Assembly: GCF_020169415.1 (NCBI RefSeq)
Contig: NZ_JAIULG010000007.1
Location: forward strand, 1-64,000
From: Tsukamurella sp. M9C
Lineage (GTDB): Bacteria; Actinomycetota; Actinomycetes; Mycobacteriales; Mycobacteriaceae
DNA length: 64,000 nucleotides
Direction of reading: 5' to 3'
Below the pieces are notes generated by a model. The model was not told the origin of the DNA. It worked only from the letters and a program-made list of their open reading frames with translations, and ran no database searches. Below, one piece after another: positions 9,890 through 22,028 of the stretch (positions within the stretch are counted from its first letter, which is position 1; every line of letters starts with the position of its first letter). Both the position numbers and the translations under genes were made by a program.

Positions 9890-10389
9890 TCGTCCACCGC
9901 CCCCTTGTAGTAGTCGGTGGCGGTGAGGCCCTCGCGCATCGCGTGCGGCGGCGGCACCTCACCCTCGTGCAGCGGGGCGAGCAGATCGTCCTTGTCGTAG
10001 ATCAGCGCGCCGCGATCGCGGTCGGCCATCTCGTAGTCGTTCGTCATGGTGAGCGCGCGCGTCGGGCAGGCCTCCACGCACAGGCCGCAGCCGATGCACC
10101 GCAGGTAGTTGATCTGATAGGTCCGGCCGTAGCGCTCGCCGGGGGAGTACCGCTCCTCCTCGGTGTTGTCGGCGCCCTCCACGTAGATCGCGTCCGCGGG
10201 GCAGCTCCACGCGCACAGCTCGCAGCCGATGCACTTCTCCAGCCCGTCGGCGTACCGGTTCAGTTGGTGCCGCCCGTGATACCGGCCGGCGGTGGGCGAG
10301 GGCTCCTCCGGGTAGTTCTCCGTGACCGGCTTGGTGAACATGGTCCGTAGGGTCACGCCGAATCCGGCGAGGCCGAGGGGATCAGCCAT
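9886..10389 (-). CDS. nuoI: NADH-quinone oxidoreductase subunit I
   Basis: A 167-residue peripheral-arm subunit with two [4Fe-4S] ferredoxin motifs: [12 protein letters not shown] (about residue 52) and [12 protein letters not shown] (about residue 97), the N6a/N6b clusters of complex I. The start [15 protein letters not shown] at 10389 overlaps the nuoH C-terminus by 8 bp; a GTG/ATG further upstream would lie deep inside nuoH. Confidence 0.96.
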   Translation of the reverse strand: MADPLGLAGFGVTLRTMFTKPVTENYPEEPSPTAGRYHGRHQLNRYADGLEKCIGCELCAWSCPADAIYVEGADNTEEERYSPGERYGRTYQINYLRCIGCGLCVEACPTRALTMTNDYEMADRDRGALIYDKDDLLAPLHEGEVPPPHAMREGLTATDYYKGAVDE

Positions 10390-11698
10390 GGGACGCCTCC
10401 TTCGCTTCGGCCTCGCGCGGCAGGGCACGTCGGGCGGGCTCGGACAGGTACTGGCCCGGCATGGGCGGCACGGGGAAGCCGCCGGCCATCGGATCGAAGG
10501 GCAGCGAGAAGGTCTCGGGATCGGGGCCGGGCTCGGGGGCCTTCTGCCGACGGTGCCGCGCCACCAGGACGGCGAGCACGGCGAGGGTGAAGAGCAGCGA
10601 GACGACGGGCGCCAGCACCGTCGTCGAGTGCCCGGCGAGGGCCCACGCCTGCACCGCGCCGGCGACCAGCACCCAGGCCAGCGCGGTCGGGATCAGCAGC
10701 TGCCAGCCGAACCGCATGAACTGGTCGTAGCGCAGCCGCGGCAGCGTGGTGCGCAGCCAGATGAAGGCGAACAGGAAACACCACACCTTGCCCACGAACC
10801 AGATCACCGGCCACCAGCCGGAATTCGCGCCCTCCCACATGTTCAGCGGCCACGGCGCGTGCCAGCCGCCGAGGAACAAGGTGGTGGCGAGCGCCGAGAC
10901 CGTGGTCATGTTCACGTACTCCGCGAGCATGAACATCGCGAACTTCAGCGAGCTGTACTCGGTGTGGAAGCCGCCCACCAGCTCGCCCTCGGCCTCGGGC
11001 AGGTCGAAGGGCGCGCGGTTCGTCTCGCCGACCATCGAGACCACGTACACGACGAACGAGGGCAGCAGCAGGAAGACGTACCAGGTGCCCTCCTGCCGCC
11101 CGACGATGCCCGACGTGGCCATCGTGCCCGCGTACAGGAAGACGGCGGCGAAGCTCAGGCCCATCGCGACCTCGTAGCTGATCACCTGGGCCGTGGAACG
11201 CAGGCCGCCGAGCAACGGGTACGTGGAGCCGGAGGACCAGCCGGCCAACACGATGCCGTACACGCCGATGCTGGTGATCGCGAGGACGTACAACACCGCG
11301 ACGGGAAGATCGGTGAGCTGCAGCGGCGTCCACGTCCCGAACACCGACACCTGCGGCCCGAACGGGATCACGGCGAAGGCCATGAACGCCGGGATGGTGG
11401 CGATGATAGGCGCCAGCAGGTACACGGGCTTGTCGACGCCCGCGGGCGTGATCCCCTCCTTGAGCGCCAGCTTGATGCCGTCCGCGAGGGACTGCAGGAT
11501 GCCGAAGGGCCCCACCCTGTTCGGCCCGTACCGGTGCTGCATCCGAGCCATCACCTTGCGCTCGATGAGGATCGCGGCGAGCACCGTCACGACCAGGAAG
11601 GCGAAGACCGCGACGGCCTTGATCAGGATCAGCCACCACGGGTCCCGGCCGAACGCGGAGAGGTCGACGGGGTCGTGCGGTCCGAGGGCGAGCATCAT
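10382..11698 (-). CDS. nuoH: NADH-quinone oxidoreductase subunit H
   Basis: A 438-residue integral membrane subunit that forms much of the quinone cavity. The signatures [21 protein letters not shown], shown here as [11 protein letters not shown] followed by GPNRVGPFG (about residues 42-62), and [20 protein letters not shown] (about residue 240) are clear. The C-terminal ~60 residues after the last helix are hydrophilic and proline-rich, an actinobacterial extension. ATG 11698 overlaps the nuoG stop by 4 bp. Confidence 0.97.
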   Translation of the reverse strand: MMLALGPHDPVDLSAFGRDPWWLILIKAVAVFAFLVVTVLAAILIERKVMARMQHRYGPNRVGPFGILQSLADGIKLALKEGITPAGVDKPVYLLAPIIATIPAFMAFAVIPFGPQVSVFGTWTPLQLTDLPVAVLYVLAITSIGVYGIVLAGWSSGSTYPLLGGLRSTAQVISYEVAMGLSFAAVFLYAGTMATSGIVGRQEGTWYVFLLLPSFVVYVVSMVGETNRAPFDLPEAEGELVGGFHTEYSSLKFAMFMLAEYVNMTTVSALATTLFLGGWHAPWPLNMWEGANSGWWPVIWFVGKVWCFLFAFIWLRTTLPRLRYDQFMRFGWQLLIPTALAWVLVAGAVQAWALAGHSTTVLAPVVSLLFTLAVLAVLVARHRRQKAPEPGPDPETFSLPFDPMAGGFPVPPMPGQYLSEPARRALPREAEAKEASHG

Positions 11699-14037
11699 CG
11701 GGCCACCCCGATCCCGACCACGGCGCCCCAGCCGACCCCCAGCGTCTCGCCGACGGTGCTGCCGGGCGAGTTCCGGGGAACCCACACCACGCCGTCGGGC
11801 ATGTCGGTCACCTGGAGCGGCAGGGTGATCGTGCCGCGGTCGGTCGAGATCGACACGTCGGCGCCGTCCGCGGCGAGGATCCCCGTCGCGGTGGCCGCGG
11901 ACATCCGCGCGACGGGCCGCCGCGCCGTCGCCGCCAGATCGGGCTCGCCGTCCTGTCCGCGACCCAGGTCGAGCAGCTGTCGCCACGTCGCGAGCAGGGC
12001 CTCGCCGTCGCCCGGGACGGCGACGGTGCCGGGGCGCCCGGCGACGGGGCGGCGCGGCGGCCGGACCGAGCCCAGCGCGCGGAGCGCGGCGGCGGCACCG
12101 TCTGCGTCGGTGAAGCCGAGGTCGGCGCGCATCGACTGCGCGAGGACGGCGAGGACCCGCGCGTCCGCGAGGGCGCCGGGCGAGGGGAGCGCCGCGGCGA
12201 AGGAGCGGTCGCGGCCCTCCCAGTTGCGGAAGGTGCCCGCGCGCTGCGTCACGGTGGCGACGGGGAGCACCACGTCGGCGCGGGCGGTGACCTCGGACTC
12301 CCGCTGCTCGAGGCTCACCACGAAGGCGGCGTCGAGGGCGCGGCGCGCGGCGTCGGGGTCGGGCAGATCGCCGATGTCGACCGCGCCGCACACCAGGGCG
12401 GGCAGGTCGCCGGACGCGGCGGCGGCGAGGATTCCGGCGGTGTCGCGGCCGGGGCCGTCGGGAAGGGTGACGCCCCACAGCGCCTCGACCTCCATGCGGT
12501 GGGCGTAGTTCGCGGTGAGGCGGCCGCCGGGCAGCATCCCGGCCAGCGCCCCCGCCGCGATCGCGCCGGGCTCGCCCGCGCGGCGCGGGATCCACGCCAG
12601 CCGGGCACCGGTGGTGCCCGCGAGCGCCGCCGCCGCGGCGAGGGCCTCGGGGGTCTCGGCGAGTCGCTCGCCGACGAGGATGACCGCTCCGGGCACGGAG
12701 AGCCGCTGCGCCAGGTCGGGGTCGGCGAGCGCGGCGGCCTCGCCGCCGGGGGCGCACCCGAGGAGTGTGCCGTCGAGGCGGCCCAGGCCGCGGGAGGCGA
12801 ACGGGGCGATCGACAGCACCCGGGTGCTGCCGGCGCGCACCGACTTCCGCAGCCGCAGGTGCACGATGGGCGACTCCTCCTCGGGCTCGAAACCCGCGAG
12901 CAGCACGACCGGCGCCGCCTCGAGATCGGCGTAGGTCACCCCGCCCACCACGCCGGAGGCCAGGAACGCCGCCTCCTCCGCGCTGTGCGGCCGGACCCGG
13001 AAGTCGATGTCGTTGGTGTGCAGGGCGATCCGTGCGAAGGCGGAGTAGGCGTACAGGTCCTCGACCGTGCCGCGCCCGCCGGCGAGGACGCCCGCGGCCC
13101 GGCCGGTCAGCCCCTCTGCGGCGGCGGCGATCGCCTCCGGCCACGAGGCGGAGACGAGGGTGCCGTCGGCCCCGCGGACCAGCGGCGTGGTCAGGCGATC
13201 CGGCGCCGCGGCGTAGGCGAAGGCCCAGCGGCCCTTGTCGCAGCTCCACTCCTCGTTGACCGCGGGATCGTCGCCGGCGAGGCGGCGCAGCACCTCGCCG
13301 CGGCGGTGGTCCACCCGTAGGTCGCAGCCGCTGGCGCAGTGCTCGCACGCCGACGGGGTGGAGGTCAGGTCGAAGGGGCGGGCCCGGAATCGGTAGGAGG
13401 TGTTGGTGAGCGCGCCGACGGGGCAGATCTGCACCGTGTTGCCGGAGAAGTACGAGTCGAGCGGCTGATCGCCCGCGACGCCCACCTGTTGCAGCGCACC
13501 GCGATCCATGAGTTCGATGAAGTCGTCGCCGGCGATCTCGTCGGAGAAGCGGGTGCACCGGGCGCACAGCACGCAGCGCTCGCGGTCGAGCACGATCTCC
13601 GCCGAGAGCGGGATGGGCTTGGGGTACGTGCGCTTGTCGGCGGCCGGGAAGCGCGACGTGGCGCGGCCGGCGGACATGGCCTGGTTCTGCAGCGGGCACT
13701 CGCCCCCCTTGTCGCACACCGGGCAGTCCAACGGGTGGTTCACGAGCAGCAGCTCCATCACGCTGCGCTGCGCGCCGGCAGCGGCGGCGGAGGTGGCCTG
13801 CGTGCGCACGATCATGCCGTCGGTCACCGTCGTGGTGCACGAGGCCAGCGGCTTGCGCTGGCCCTCCACGTCCACGAGGCACTGTCGGCACGCGCCCGCG
13901 GGTGCGAGCAGCGGGTGATCGCAGAACCGGGGGATGGCGATGCCGAGGTCCTCGGCAGCGCGGATCACGAGAGTACCCGGCGGGACCTCGATCTCGATGC
14001 CGTCGATGGTGGCCTTCACGGGCTCCGGGGCGGTCAT
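11695..14037 (-). CDS. nuoG: NADH-quinone oxidoreductase subunit G
   Basis: A 780-residue iron-sulfur subunit. Domain order: a [2Fe-2S] ferredoxin domain ([16 protein letters not shown], about residues 39-54), a His/Cys cluster segment ([18 protein letters not shown], about 103-120), a [4Fe-4S] motif (CVLCARC near 160), then CEHCASGC (about 235), followed by a molybdopterin-oxidoreductase-like domain. The last domain is degenerate, as usual for NuoG, and probably binds no cofactor. ATG 14037 overlaps the nuoF stop by 4 bp. High GC and D/A-rich loops match the neighbours. Confidence 0.97.
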   Translation of the reverse strand: MTAPEPVKATIDGIEIEVPPGTLVIRAAEDLGIAIPRFCDHPLLAPAGACRQCLVDVEGQRKPLASCTTTVTDGMIVRTQATSAAAAGAQRSVMELLLVNHPLDCPVCDKGGECPLQNQAMSAGRATSRFPAADKRTYPKPIPLSAEIVLDRERCVLCARCTRFSDEIAGDDFIELMDRGALQQVGVAGDQPLDSYFSGNTVQICPVGALTNTSYRFRARPFDLTSTPSACEHCASGCDLRVDHRRGEVLRRLAGDDPAVNEEWSCDKGRWAFAYAAAPDRLTTPLVRGADGTLVSASWPEAIAAAAEGLTGRAAGVLAGGRGTVEDLYAYSAFARIALHTNDIDFRVRPHSAEEAAFLASGVVGGVTYADLEAAPVVLLAGFEPEEESPIVHLRLRKSVRAGSTRVLSIAPFASRGLGRLDGTLLGCAPGGEAAALADPDLAQRLSVPGAVILVGERLAETPEALAAAAALAGTTGARLAWIPRRAGEPGAIAAGALAGMLPGGRLTANYAHRMEVEALWGVTLPDGPGRDTAGILAAAASGDLPALVCGAVDIGDLPDPDAARRALDAAFVVSLEQRESEVTARADVVLPVATVTQRAGTFRNWEGRDRSFAAALPSPGALADARVLAVLAQSMRADLGFTDADGAAAALRALGSVRPPRRPVAGRPGTVAVPGDGEALLATWRQLLDLGRGQDGEPDLAATARRPVARMSAATATGILAADGADVSISTDRGTITLPLQVTDMPDGVVWVPRNSPGSTVGETLGVGWGAVVGIGVAR

Positions 14038-15374
14038 CGGGCACCTCCCGGGACCGGGGCCTCGCGCATCGAGGCCGCGGGGTCGAAGGGGCAGCCGCCC
14101 TCGGCGACGTGCCGTTCGTACTCCTCGCGGAAGTACTGCAGCGAGCTCTGGATGGGGCTGGCGGCACCGTCGCCCAAGGCGCAGAAGGCCTTGCCGAGCA
14201 CGCCGTCGGCCACCTCGGCGAGCGTGTCCAGGTCCTCCACGCGTCCCTCGCCCTCCTCCAGCCGGCGCAGGAGCCGCACCAGCCAGTAGGTACCCTCGCG
14301 GCACGGCGTGCACTTGCCGCACGACTCGTGCGCGTAGAACTCCAGCCAGCGCAGCACCGCCCGGACGACGCAGACGGTGTCGTCGAAGATCTGGAGGGCC
14401 TTGGTGCCCAGCATCGATCCGGCGCCGGCCACGCCCTCGTAGTCGAGCGGCACGTCGAGGTGCTCCGCCGTGAGCAGCGGCGTCGACGATCCGCCGGGCG
14501 TCCAGAACTTCAGCTCGTGCCCGGGGCGCACGCCGCCTGCGAGCTCCAGCATCTCGCGCAGCGTGACCCCGAGCGCCGCCTCGTACTGCCCGGGCCGCAC
14601 CACGTGCCCCGAGACCGAGTACAGCGTGAACCCGGGCGACTTCTCGCTGCCCATGGTGCGGAACCACTCGGCGCCGCGGGCGAGGATCGCCGGCACGCTG
14701 GCGATCGACTCGACGTTGTTCACGCACGTCGGCGAGGCGTAGAGACCCGCGACGGCGGGGAAGGGCGGCCGCAGCCGCGGCTGCCCGCGACGGCCCTCCA
14801 ACGAGTCCAGCAGCGCCGTCTCCTCGCCGCAGATGTACGCGCCCGCGCCACCGTGAACGACGAGGTCCAGGCTGAATCCGCTGGGGCCCATCGGCTTGCC
14901 GAGGTAGCCCGCCGCGTACGCCTCGGCGACGGCGGCGCGCAGCCGTCGCTGCACGCCCAGCACCTCGCCGCGGACGTAGATGAACGCCTGACGTGCTCGG
15001 ATCGCGTACGAGGCGATGATGACGCCCTCGATCAGCGTGTGCGGCGTGGCGAACATGAGCGGCATGTCCTTGCAGGTGCCGGGCTCGGATTCGTCGGCGT
15101 TCACCACGAGGTAGTGCGGCTTGTCGGCGCCGGGCTTGGGGGCCTCGCCGTCGCGCAGCTGGGGGATGAAGCTCCACTTCAGGCCCGTCGGGAAGCCGGC
15201 GCCGCCGCGGCCCCGCAGGCCCGCGTCCTTCACCAGCCCGATCACGTCGTCGGGCGCCATCGCGAGCGCGCGGTCGAGACCCTCGTACCCGCCCGCCGCA
15301 CGGTAGGAGGCGAGGGTCCAGGGCTCGGGGTCGCCCCAGCGGGCGGAGAGCACGGGGGTGAGGTGCGCGGTCAT
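14034..15374 (-). CDS. nuoF: NADH-quinone oxidoreductase subunit F (NADH/FMN site)
   Basis: A 446-residue subunit that binds NADH and FMN and holds cluster N3. The glycine-rich nucleotide motif [16 protein letters not shown] (about residues 53-68) and the cluster motif [12 protein letters not shown] (about residue 345) are intact. Length and neighbours (nuoE, nuoG) are standard. It is the electron entry point of the complex encoded here. Confidence 0.98.
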   Translation of the reverse strand: MTAHLTPVLSARWGDPEPWTLASYRAAGGYEGLDRALAMAPDDVIGLVKDAGLRGRGGAGFPTGLKWSFIPQLRDGEAPKPGADKPHYLVVNADESEPGTCKDMPLMFATPHTLIEGVIIASYAIRARQAFIYVRGEVLGVQRRLRAAVAEAYAAGYLGKPMGPSGFSLDLVVHGGAGAYICGEETALLDSLEGRRGQPRLRPPFPAVAGLYASPTCVNNVESIASVPAILARGAEWFRTMGSEKSPGFTLYSVSGHVVRPGQYEAALGVTLREMLELAGGVRPGHELKFWTPGGSSTPLLTAEHLDVPLDYEGVAGAGSMLGTKALQIFDDTVCVVRAVLRWLEFYAHESCGKCTPCREGTYWLVRLLRRLEEGEGRVEDLDTLAEVADGVLGKAFCALGDGAASPIQSSLQYFREEYERHVAEGGCPFDPAASMREAPVPGGAR

Positions 15375-16093
15375 GACTCCGCCTCCCGCACGGCCTGCAG
15401 GCCGGCCATCGTCGGGGCGCCGCCGGCACCGGAGGCGGACACGGCGCCCGGCCGGGCGTCATCGAAACCGGCCAGCAGGCGGGCGGTCTCGCGGAAGGAG
15501 ACGAGCGGTGCGCCCCGCGTCGGCGACGGCGGCCGGCCGGAGCGCAGCGCGTCGACGAGGTCGCGGGCGCTCGCCACCGTCTGGTCGTCGAAGAACTCCC
15601 AGTTGACCATGACGACGGGGGCGTAGTCGCACGCCGCGTTGCACTCGATCCGCTCGACGGTGACCCGCCCGTCGGCCGTGGTGCCGCCGGGGGCGATCCC
15701 GAGGTGATCGCACAGGGAGGAGAGGATCGCGTCGCCGCCGAGGACCGCGCACAAGGTGGTGGTGCAGACGCCGACCAGGTACTCGCCGGTGGGTCCGCGC
15801 CGGTACATCGAGTAGAAGGTGGCGACGGAGACCACCTCGGCCGCGGTGAGGTCCAGTGCGCCCGAGCAGAATTCGATGCCGGCGGGGGTGATGTAGCCGT
15901 CCTCGGACTGCACCAGGTGGAGCAGGGGCAGCAGCGCGGACCGCTTCTCGGGGTACCGGGCGATGAGCTGTGCGGCGTCGGCGGCGAGGCGCTCCGCGAC
16001 GGCCGCGGGGTACGCGGTGGGCGCACCGGGCCGGTACAGCTGCACCTTCTCCTGCGGCCGCGCGCCGAACTCGAGGAAGACGGGCTCGCTCAT
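15371..16093 (-). CDS. nuoE: NADH-quinone oxidoreductase subunit E
   Basis: A 240-residue thioredoxin-like [2Fe-2S] subunit. Ligands are visible as C-x4-C (VCTTTLC, about residue 108) and C-x3-C ([10 protein letters not shown], about residue 148), the N1a cluster. The C-terminal ~60 residues beyond the fold ([15 protein letters not shown] onwards) are an actinobacterial tail. ATG 16093 overlaps nuoD by 4 bp. Confidence 0.96.
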   Translation of the reverse strand: MSEPVFLEFGARPQEKVQLYRPGAPTAYPAAVAERLAADAAQLIARYPEKRSALLPLLHLVQSEDGYITPAGIEFCSGALDLTAAEVVSVATFYSMYRRGPTGEYLVGVCTTTLCAVLGGDAILSSLCDHLGIAPGGTTADGRVTVERIECNAACDYAPVVMVNWEFFDDQTVASARDLVDALRSGRPPSPTRGAPLVSFRETARLLAGFDDARPGAVSASGAGGAPTMAGLQAVREAES

Positions 16094-17379
16094 CGGTCCA
16101 CCCCTCCCATCACCGGGTCGATGCTGGCCACGGCCGCGATGACGTCGGAGACCATGCCGCCCTCGCACATCGCCGCCACCGCCTGCAGATTCGTGAACGA
16201 CGGATCGCGGAAGTGGACGCGGTACGGGCGGGTGCCGCCGTCGCTCACGGCGTGCACCAGGAGCTCGCCCCGCGGCGCCTCGACGGAGACGGCCACCTGT
16301 CCGGCGGGGACCGCGAAGCCCTCGGTCACCAGCTTGAAGTGGTGGATCAGCGACTCCATGGACTCGCCCATGATCTCCGCGATGTGAGCGCGCGAGTTTC
16401 CAAGGCCGTCGGGGCCGACCTTCAGGTCCGCGGGCCAGCCGAGCCGGGCGTCCTCGACCATCACCGGCCCGGGCGTCAGCTTGTCCAGGCACTGCTCGAC
16501 GATGCGCAGCGACTGGGTCATCTCCAGCACCCGGATCAGATAGCGGCCGTAGCAGTCGCAGCCGCTGTCGGTGATCACGTCGAACTCGTAGTCCTCGTAG
16601 CCGCAATACGGTTCGCTGCGGCGCAGGTCGTGCGGCAGGCCCGTCGACCGCAGTACCGGGCCCGTGATGCCCAGCGCCATGCAGCCGGTGAGGTCGAGGT
16701 AGCCGATGTTCTTGGTGCGCGCGATCCAGATCGGGTTCTCGGTGAGCATCGACGCCATGGACGCCAGCTGCGGCGGCAGCGTCCGCAGCAGCTCGCGGAT
16801 CTGTGGGATCGCCTCGTCCGGCAGGTCGGCCGCGACGCCGCCGGGACGGATGTAGGCGTGGTTCATCCGCAGTCCGGTGATGGTCTCGAAGACGTCCAGG
16901 ATCTGCTCGCGGATCTCGAAGCCGCGCAGCATGGGGGAGACCGCCCCCAGCTCCATGCCGCCCGTGGCCAGCGCCACGAGGTGACTCGTGACGCGGTTGA
17001 GTTCCATGAGCAGCACGCGGATGACCGTCGCGCGCTCGGGGATCTCCTCGGTGATGCCGAGCAGCTTCTCCACGGCCAGGCAGTAGGCGGTCTCGTTGAA
17101 CAGCGGTGCCAGGTAGTCCATCCGGGTGACGAAGGTGGTGCCCTGCGTCCAGGTGCGGAACTCGAGGTTCTTCTCGATGCCGGTGTGCAGGAAGCCGATC
17201 CCGCACCGTGCCTCCGTCACCGTCTCGCCGTCGAGCTCGAGGATCAGGCGCAGCACGCCGTGCGTCGACGGGTGCTGCGGGCCCATGTTCACCACGATCC
17301 GCTCCTGGCCGATCGCCTCGGCGGCGATGTCGTCCCAGTCGGAGCCCATGGCGGTGAACTCGGTGTAGTCGGTGGTCAC
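16090..17379 (-). CDS. nuoD: NADH-quinone oxidoreductase subunit D
   Basis: A 429-residue subunit of the quinone-binding module, related to the large subunit of NiFe hydrogenases but without the nickel ligands. The [15 protein letters not shown] signature (about residue 30), EKNLEFRTW, and the C-terminal VSVEAPRGE segment are present. GTG 17379 is chosen because it gives the usual 4-bp overlap with nuoC; an ATG at about 17350 is the alternative. Confidence 0.97.
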   Translation of the reverse strand: MTTDYTEFTAMGSDWDDIAAEAIGQERIVVNMGPQHPSTHGVLRLILELDGETVTEARCGIGFLHTGIEKNLEFRTWTQGTTFVTRMDYLAPLFNETAYCLAVEKLLGITEEIPERATVIRVLLMELNRVTSHLVALATGGMELGAVSPMLRGFEIREQILDVFETITGLRMNHAYIRPGGVAADLPDEAIPQIRELLRTLPPQLASMASMLTENPIWIARTKNIGYLDLTGCMALGITGPVLRSTGLPHDLRRSEPYCGYEDYEFDVITDSGCDCYGRYLIRVLEMTQSLRIVEQCLDKLTPGPVMVEDARLGWPADLKVGPDGLGNSRAHIAEIMGESMESLIHHFKLVTEGFAVPAGQVAVSVEAPRGELLVHAVSDGGTRPYRVHFRDPSFTNLQAVAAMCEGGMVSDVIAAVASIDPVMGGVDR

Positions 17380-18110
17380 GAGTACGACCTCCGGGTGTCG
17401 GGCGCGGAGACCTCGGCGCCGTGGAACTCGACGCCGATCCCGCCCAGCGGGTAGTCCTTGCGCTGGGGGTGACCCTCCCAGTCGTCCGGCATCTCGATCC
17501 TGGTGAGCGAGGGGTGCCCGTCGAAGACGATGCCGAAGAAGTCGTAGGTCTCCCGCTCGTGCCAATCCGTCGTCGGGTAGACGGGGAACAGCGACGGGAT
17601 GTGCGGATCGGCGTCGGGGCAGGAGGTTTCGAGGCGCAGCCGGCGCCCGTGCGTGATCGACTGCAGGTGCGTGACCGCGCGCAGTTCCGCGCCGGCGTCC
17701 TCGGGGAAGTGCACGCCCGAGGTGCCCAGACACATCTCGAACCGCAGCGCGGGCTCGTCGCGCAGCAGCCGCGCCACCGCCACCACATGCTCGCGCGGCA
17801 CCCTCAGCGTGACCTCGCCGCGGAACACGACCACCGCGCGGACGGCCTCCTCGGAGGACGCACCGTCGGACCGGTCCAGCGCCGACCGCAGGACCGCGAC
17901 GACCCCGTCGTAGCCCGCGGGCAGGGGCTCCTCGCCGGGCCCGGGCATCGCGACCGGACGGCTGATCCGCCCGTAGCCGGAGGTGTCACCGGTGCCGCCG
18001 CTGAACATGCCGGTGCGCGTGCGGACGACGTCGGACTGCGACGCAGCGGGTTCGACGGTGCCGGATTCGTCGGTCCGGCCGGGCTCGGGCAGCTCGGGGG
18101 AGTCGGTCAT
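17376..18110 (-). CDS. nuoC: NADH-quinone oxidoreductase subunit C
   Basis: A 244-residue subunit of the complex I connecting module. The family signature is seen in [20 protein letters not shown] (about residues 185-204). The first ~55 residues are a low-complexity, Gly/Pro-rich extension before the conserved fold, common in actinobacterial NuoC. ATG 18110 overlaps the nuoB stop by 4 bp. Confidence 0.96.
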   Translation of the reverse strand: MTDSPELPEPGRTDESGTVEPAASQSDVVRTRTGMFSGGTGDTSGYGRISRPVAMPGPGEEPLPAGYDGVVAVLRSALDRSDGASSEEAVRAVVVFRGEVTLRVPREHVVAVARLLRDEPALRFEMCLGTSGVHFPEDAGAELRAVTHLQSITHGRRLRLETSCPDADPHIPSLFPVYPTTDWHERETYDFFGIVFDGHPSLTRIEMPDDWEGHPQRKDYPLGGIGVEFHGAEVSAPDTRRSYS

Positions 18111-18661
18111 CGCAGCAGGCCCTTGAATTCGATGGTGGGACGCGCGGCGAGAGCGGCCTCCTCCGCTGCGCGGCGCGCGGCCTCGCGGTTCACGCCCATC
18201 GGCGTCTCCGCGACCTTCTCGTGCAGGGCCAGCAGGGCGTTGAGCAGCATCTCCGGGCGCGGCGGGCAACCGGGCAGATAGATATCCACGGGCACCACGT
18301 GGTCGACGCCCTGCACCACGGCGTAGTTGTTGAACATGCCGCCCGAGCTGGCGCAGACCCCCATGGCGAGGACCCATTTCGGCTCCGCCATCTGGTCGTA
18401 CACCTGCCGCAGCACCGGCGCCATCTTCTGGCTGACGCGGCCGGCGACGATCATCAGGTCGGCCTGCCGGGGCGAGGCGCGGAAGGCCTCCATGCCGAAC
18501 CGGGCGATGTCGAAGCGGGGACCGGTGGTGGCCATCATCTCGATGGCGCAGCAGGCCAGGCCGAACGTGGCCGGCCACAGCGATCCCTTCCGCGCGTACC
18601 CCGCCACGCCCTCGAGCGTCGTCAGCAGAAAACCACCGGGAACCTTGTCTTCTAGTCCCAA
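18107..18661 (-). CDS. nuoB: NADH-quinone oxidoreductase subunit B
   Basis: A 184-residue subunit that carries cluster N2 next to the quinone site. Cluster ligands are visible in [10 protein letters not shown] (adjacent cysteines, about residue 37), [11 protein letters not shown] (about residue 102) and [10 protein letters not shown] (about residue 132). The start is TTG at 18661 ([13 protein letters not shown]), which reproduces the usual mycobacterial NuoB N-terminus and length; it overlaps the end of nuoA by 10 bp. Upstream ATGs lie inside nuoA. Confidence 0.95.
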   Translation of the reverse strand: MGLEDKVPGGFLLTTLEGVAGYARKGSLWPATFGLACCAIEMMATTGPRFDIARFGMEAFRASPRQADLMIVAGRVSQKMAPVLRQVYDQMAEPKWVLAMGVCASSGGMFNNYAVVQGVDHVVPVDIYLPGCPPRPEMLLNALLALHEKVAETPMGVNREAARRAAEEAALAARPTIEFKGLLR

Positions 18662-19014
18662 CTCAGTCCCCCTCGACGCCACTCGTAGACATAGGCGACC
18701 GTGACGTTCACCAGGAACAGCGCCATCGCGAGCAGGCCGTACGTGCCCAGCACGTCGAAGTGCACCGCCCACGGATAGAGGAAGACGATCTCGATGTCGA
18801 AGATGATGAACAACATGGCCGTCAGGTAGAACTTCACCGGGAACCGGCCGCCGCCCGAGGCCGGCGTGGGCGAGGGGTCGATGCCGCACTCGTAGGCCTC
18901 GAGCTTCGCGCGATTGATCCGGCGCGGCCCGACGAACCGGGCGACGCCCACGGAGAACACCGCGAAGGCGGCCGCGATCGCCCCGAGTACCAGGATGGGC
19001 ACGTACAGGTTCAC
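18652..19014 (-). CDS. nuoA: NADH-quinone oxidoreductase subunit A
   Basis: A 120-residue subunit with three transmembrane helices and the conserved loop [13 protein letters not shown] (about residues 37-49) bearing the redox-sensing cysteine of the family. The start is GTG at 19014, preceded by GAAGGGAGC at the right distance. It is the first gene of the 14-gene nuo operon, which follows the canonical A-N order with no insertions. Confidence 0.95.
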   Translation of the reverse strand: MNLYVPILVLGAIAAAFAVFSVGVARFVGPRRINRAKLEAYECGIDPSPTPASGGGRFPVKFYLTAMLFIIFDIEIVFLYPWAVHFDVLGTYGLLAMALFLVNVTVAYVYEWRRGGLSWD

Positions 19015-19084
19015 GGCGGTGCTCCCTTCGCGGCGTATGCGAAATCCCAGTCAGCAGAACCGGTTAGGTTCCCCTGAGTGAAGT

Positions 19085-19100
19085 TGTGAGCTACATCACG
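19085..19100. promoter_or_regulatory. GlxR/Crp-like binding site upstream of nuoA
   Basis: TGTGA-GCTACA-TCACG matches the actinobacterial Crp/GlxR consensus TGTGANNTANNTCACA at all fixed positions but the last. It lies 71-86 bp before the nuoA start. If the -10 is TAACCG (19061-19066, minus strand) the site sits near -41 and would activate; if it is TATAGT (about 19101-19106) it would overlap the start point and repress. The sequence does not decide between these. Confidence 0.65.
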
Positions 19101-19155
19101 ACTATATGTCCAACGTTTGATCGGGGTGGGCTTTTGGGGCGAGCGTGTCTGTTTC

Positions 19156-19551
19156 TCAGAGCGTCGCGGTGGCGAGCAGCTGCCCGGCGGCGCCCGCCAA
19201 CTCGAACGGGTCCAGCGGATGGCTCACCCAGTCGTCGGCTTGGGACCACCGTGCCAACCAGCCGTCGGCGCGGCGGGCTGTGATGACCAGCAGGGGCGGG
19301 CACGGCTCGATCTCGTCGCGCACCTGCCGGGCCAGGCCCAGCCCGCCCGCGGGGGCGGCTTCGCCGTCGAGCACGACCAGGGCGACCCCACCCTCGTCGA
19401 GCCGGGCGATGACGGCGGGCGCGGTCGCGACCTCGAGGACGGTGATCGGGGGTCTGTCCGGGGCCGGGCGGGAGCCCAGGGCGGCGGTGATCTCCGCGCG
19501 GTGGCGCGCGTTGGAGCTGTAGACGAGGACGAGCGGGGCTGCGCCGGTCAT
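19156..19551 (-). CDS. Receiver-like (CheY-fold) protein with degenerate phosphorylation site
   Basis: A 131-residue stand-alone receiver-like domain. The alternating beta/alpha pattern and the aspartate in LVVLDGEAAPAGG (about residue 66) fit a response-regulator receiver, but the acidic pair after the first strand is replaced (LVLVYSSNARHR) and the usual lysine near the end is absent (VSHPLDPFEL). M. tuberculosis also has a receiver-type gene beside nuoA, so the context is conserved. It may be a phosphorylation-independent regulator. GTG 19560 is an alternative start. Confidence 0.65.
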   Translation of the reverse strand: MTGAAPLVLVYSSNARHRAEITAALGSRPAPDRPPITVLEVATAPAVIARLDEGGVALVVLDGEAAPAGGLGLARQVRDEIEPCPPLLVITARRADGWLARWSQADDWVSHPLDPFELAGAAGQLLATATL

Positions 19552-19579
19552 GGTCCCCACACTAGGGACGCCGGTCGGG

Positions 19580-20554
19580 TTACGAAGCGGATTGCGGGTA
19601 GTGCCGCGCCGCGACGTCCGGGTGCGCCCGCAGGCGGCTCTTCCAGGCGTTCGCGCCGTAGGTGTCGAAGATCGGATTGTCCGGGTCGACGGTGACGCCC
19701 GTCCGCAGGTCCGCGGGGAGTGGCAGATGCGGCATCCGCGCCGTGACGGAGGGGTTGAAAAAATAGGGCACCGAGATCCGGTCGGCGCCGGTGCTCCGGT
19801 TCAGCACCCGGTGCTCGGTGGCGTGCAGGTAGCCGTCGGTGCCCACCTCCAGCATCTCGCCCAGGTTGACGATGAAGGCACCGGGCAGCGGCGGCACGTC
19901 CACCCACTCGGCCGCGCCGGGTGGCAGCACCTGCAGGCCCTGCGACGCGGGGTCCACGAGCAGGAGCGTCAGCACGCCCGAGTCCTTGTGGGCGCCCACA
20001 CCCTGCTCGGAATCCGTCCCCGCGGGGTAGCGGACGATCTTGATCAGCGTCGCCGGCTGATCGGCGAAGGCCTCGTCGAAGACGTGCGGATCGGCGCCGA
20101 GCGATCGGGCCCACGCCCGCAGCAGCGCGAGCGAGATCCGCGACAGGTCCGCGTCCCACCGCTCCATCACCGCGCGCAGCGCAGGCAGGTGCTCCGGCCA
20201 CTGGTTCGGGCCGAGCAGGTTCCGGTAGTCCGGCCCCGGGCCCGACGGTGCCGGATCCTCCCGACCCAGGTCGATCTGCTCACGCCAGTCGACCTCGCCG
20301 CGGGTGAACTCGCCGCCCAGGCGCGTGTAGCCGCGGAAGTGCGGCGAGTTCGTCATCGCGATGGCGTCCTTCTCGGCCTGCGGCAGCGCGAAGAAGTCGC
20401 GGGCGACGCCGAGCACCTCCTCGATGCGTTCCGGCGGCAGGCCGTGGCCCGTCAGGTAGAAGAAGCCGACGTCGTGCGCGGCGGCGCGGACGGCACCGTC
20501 GAACTGCGCGGGGTCGGTGTCGAGGAGGGCGAGGTCGAGCACCGGGACGGACAT
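19580..20554 (-). CDS. 2-oxoglutarate/Fe(II) oxygenase, isopenicillin-N-synthase-like
   Basis: A 324-residue non-haem iron dioxygenase candidate. The N-terminal DIOX_N region begins MSVPVLDLALLDTD and continues with VGFFYLTGHGLP. The jelly-roll core has the iron ligands H-x-D (GVGAHKDSGVLTLLL, about residue 190) and distal H (HATEHRVLNRS, about residue 246), with the R and S of RVLN...RIS for the cosubstrate carboxylate. The substrate is unknown; homologues hydroxylate or desaturate small metabolites. It is divergent from eno. Confidence 0.85.
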   Translation of the reverse strand: MSVPVLDLALLDTDPAQFDGAVRAAAHDVGFFYLTGHGLPPERIEEVLGVARDFFALPQAEKDAIAMTNSPHFRGYTRLGGEFTRGEVDWREQIDLGREDPAPSGPGPDYRNLLGPNQWPEHLPALRAVMERWDADLSRISLALLRAWARSLGADPHVFDEAFADQPATLIKIVRYPAGTDSEQGVGAHKDSGVLTLLLVDPASQGLQVLPPGAAEWVDVPPLPGAFIVNLGEMLEVGTDGYLHATEHRVLNRSTGADRISVPYFFNPSVTARMPHLPLPADLRTGVTVDPDNPIFDTYGANAWKSRLRAHPDVAARHYPQSAS

Positions 20555-20594
20555 GACCGCAGGGTAGCGCCGTCGGCTCCAGGTATGAGCGGAT

Positions 20595-20611
20595 CCGATC
20601 AGTGTGATCGG
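20595..20611. promoter_or_regulatory. Perfect inverted repeat in the oxygenase/eno divergent region
   Basis: CCGATCA-GTG-TGATCGG is a perfect 7-bp dyad with a 3-bp centre. It lies 41 bp before the oxygenase start and 95 bp before eno, just upstream of a plausible eno -10 (TAGGCT, 20654-20659). The regulator is not identifiable from the window. Confidence 0.5.
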
Positions 20612-20696
20612 GACTTCGTGCGCGCCGGGCTTCGTGTCGCGGGTGCCGGGCACTAGGCTGGCTCCTGAGTTGCCCCCGAGCTCGGCCAGTGCATAA

Positions 20697-21989
<1,293 letters not shown>

Positions 21990-22028
21990 TCGCCGTAGCA
22001 CACCGAGAGTCGAAGGAGCACAGCCGAA

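Noticed and set aside
14034-15374. Frame change or truncation in nuoF/nuoE
   Set aside because: All cluster and nucleotide motifs are intact and lengths are normal; the apparent long upstream extensions are shadow frames.
11695-16026. Minus-strand frame of 1443 codons
   Set aside because: Only 11695-14037 encodes NuoG; the rest is a shadow frame of nuoF and nuoE caused by lack of stops in GC-rich DNA. The same applies to 10382-14167 for NuoH.
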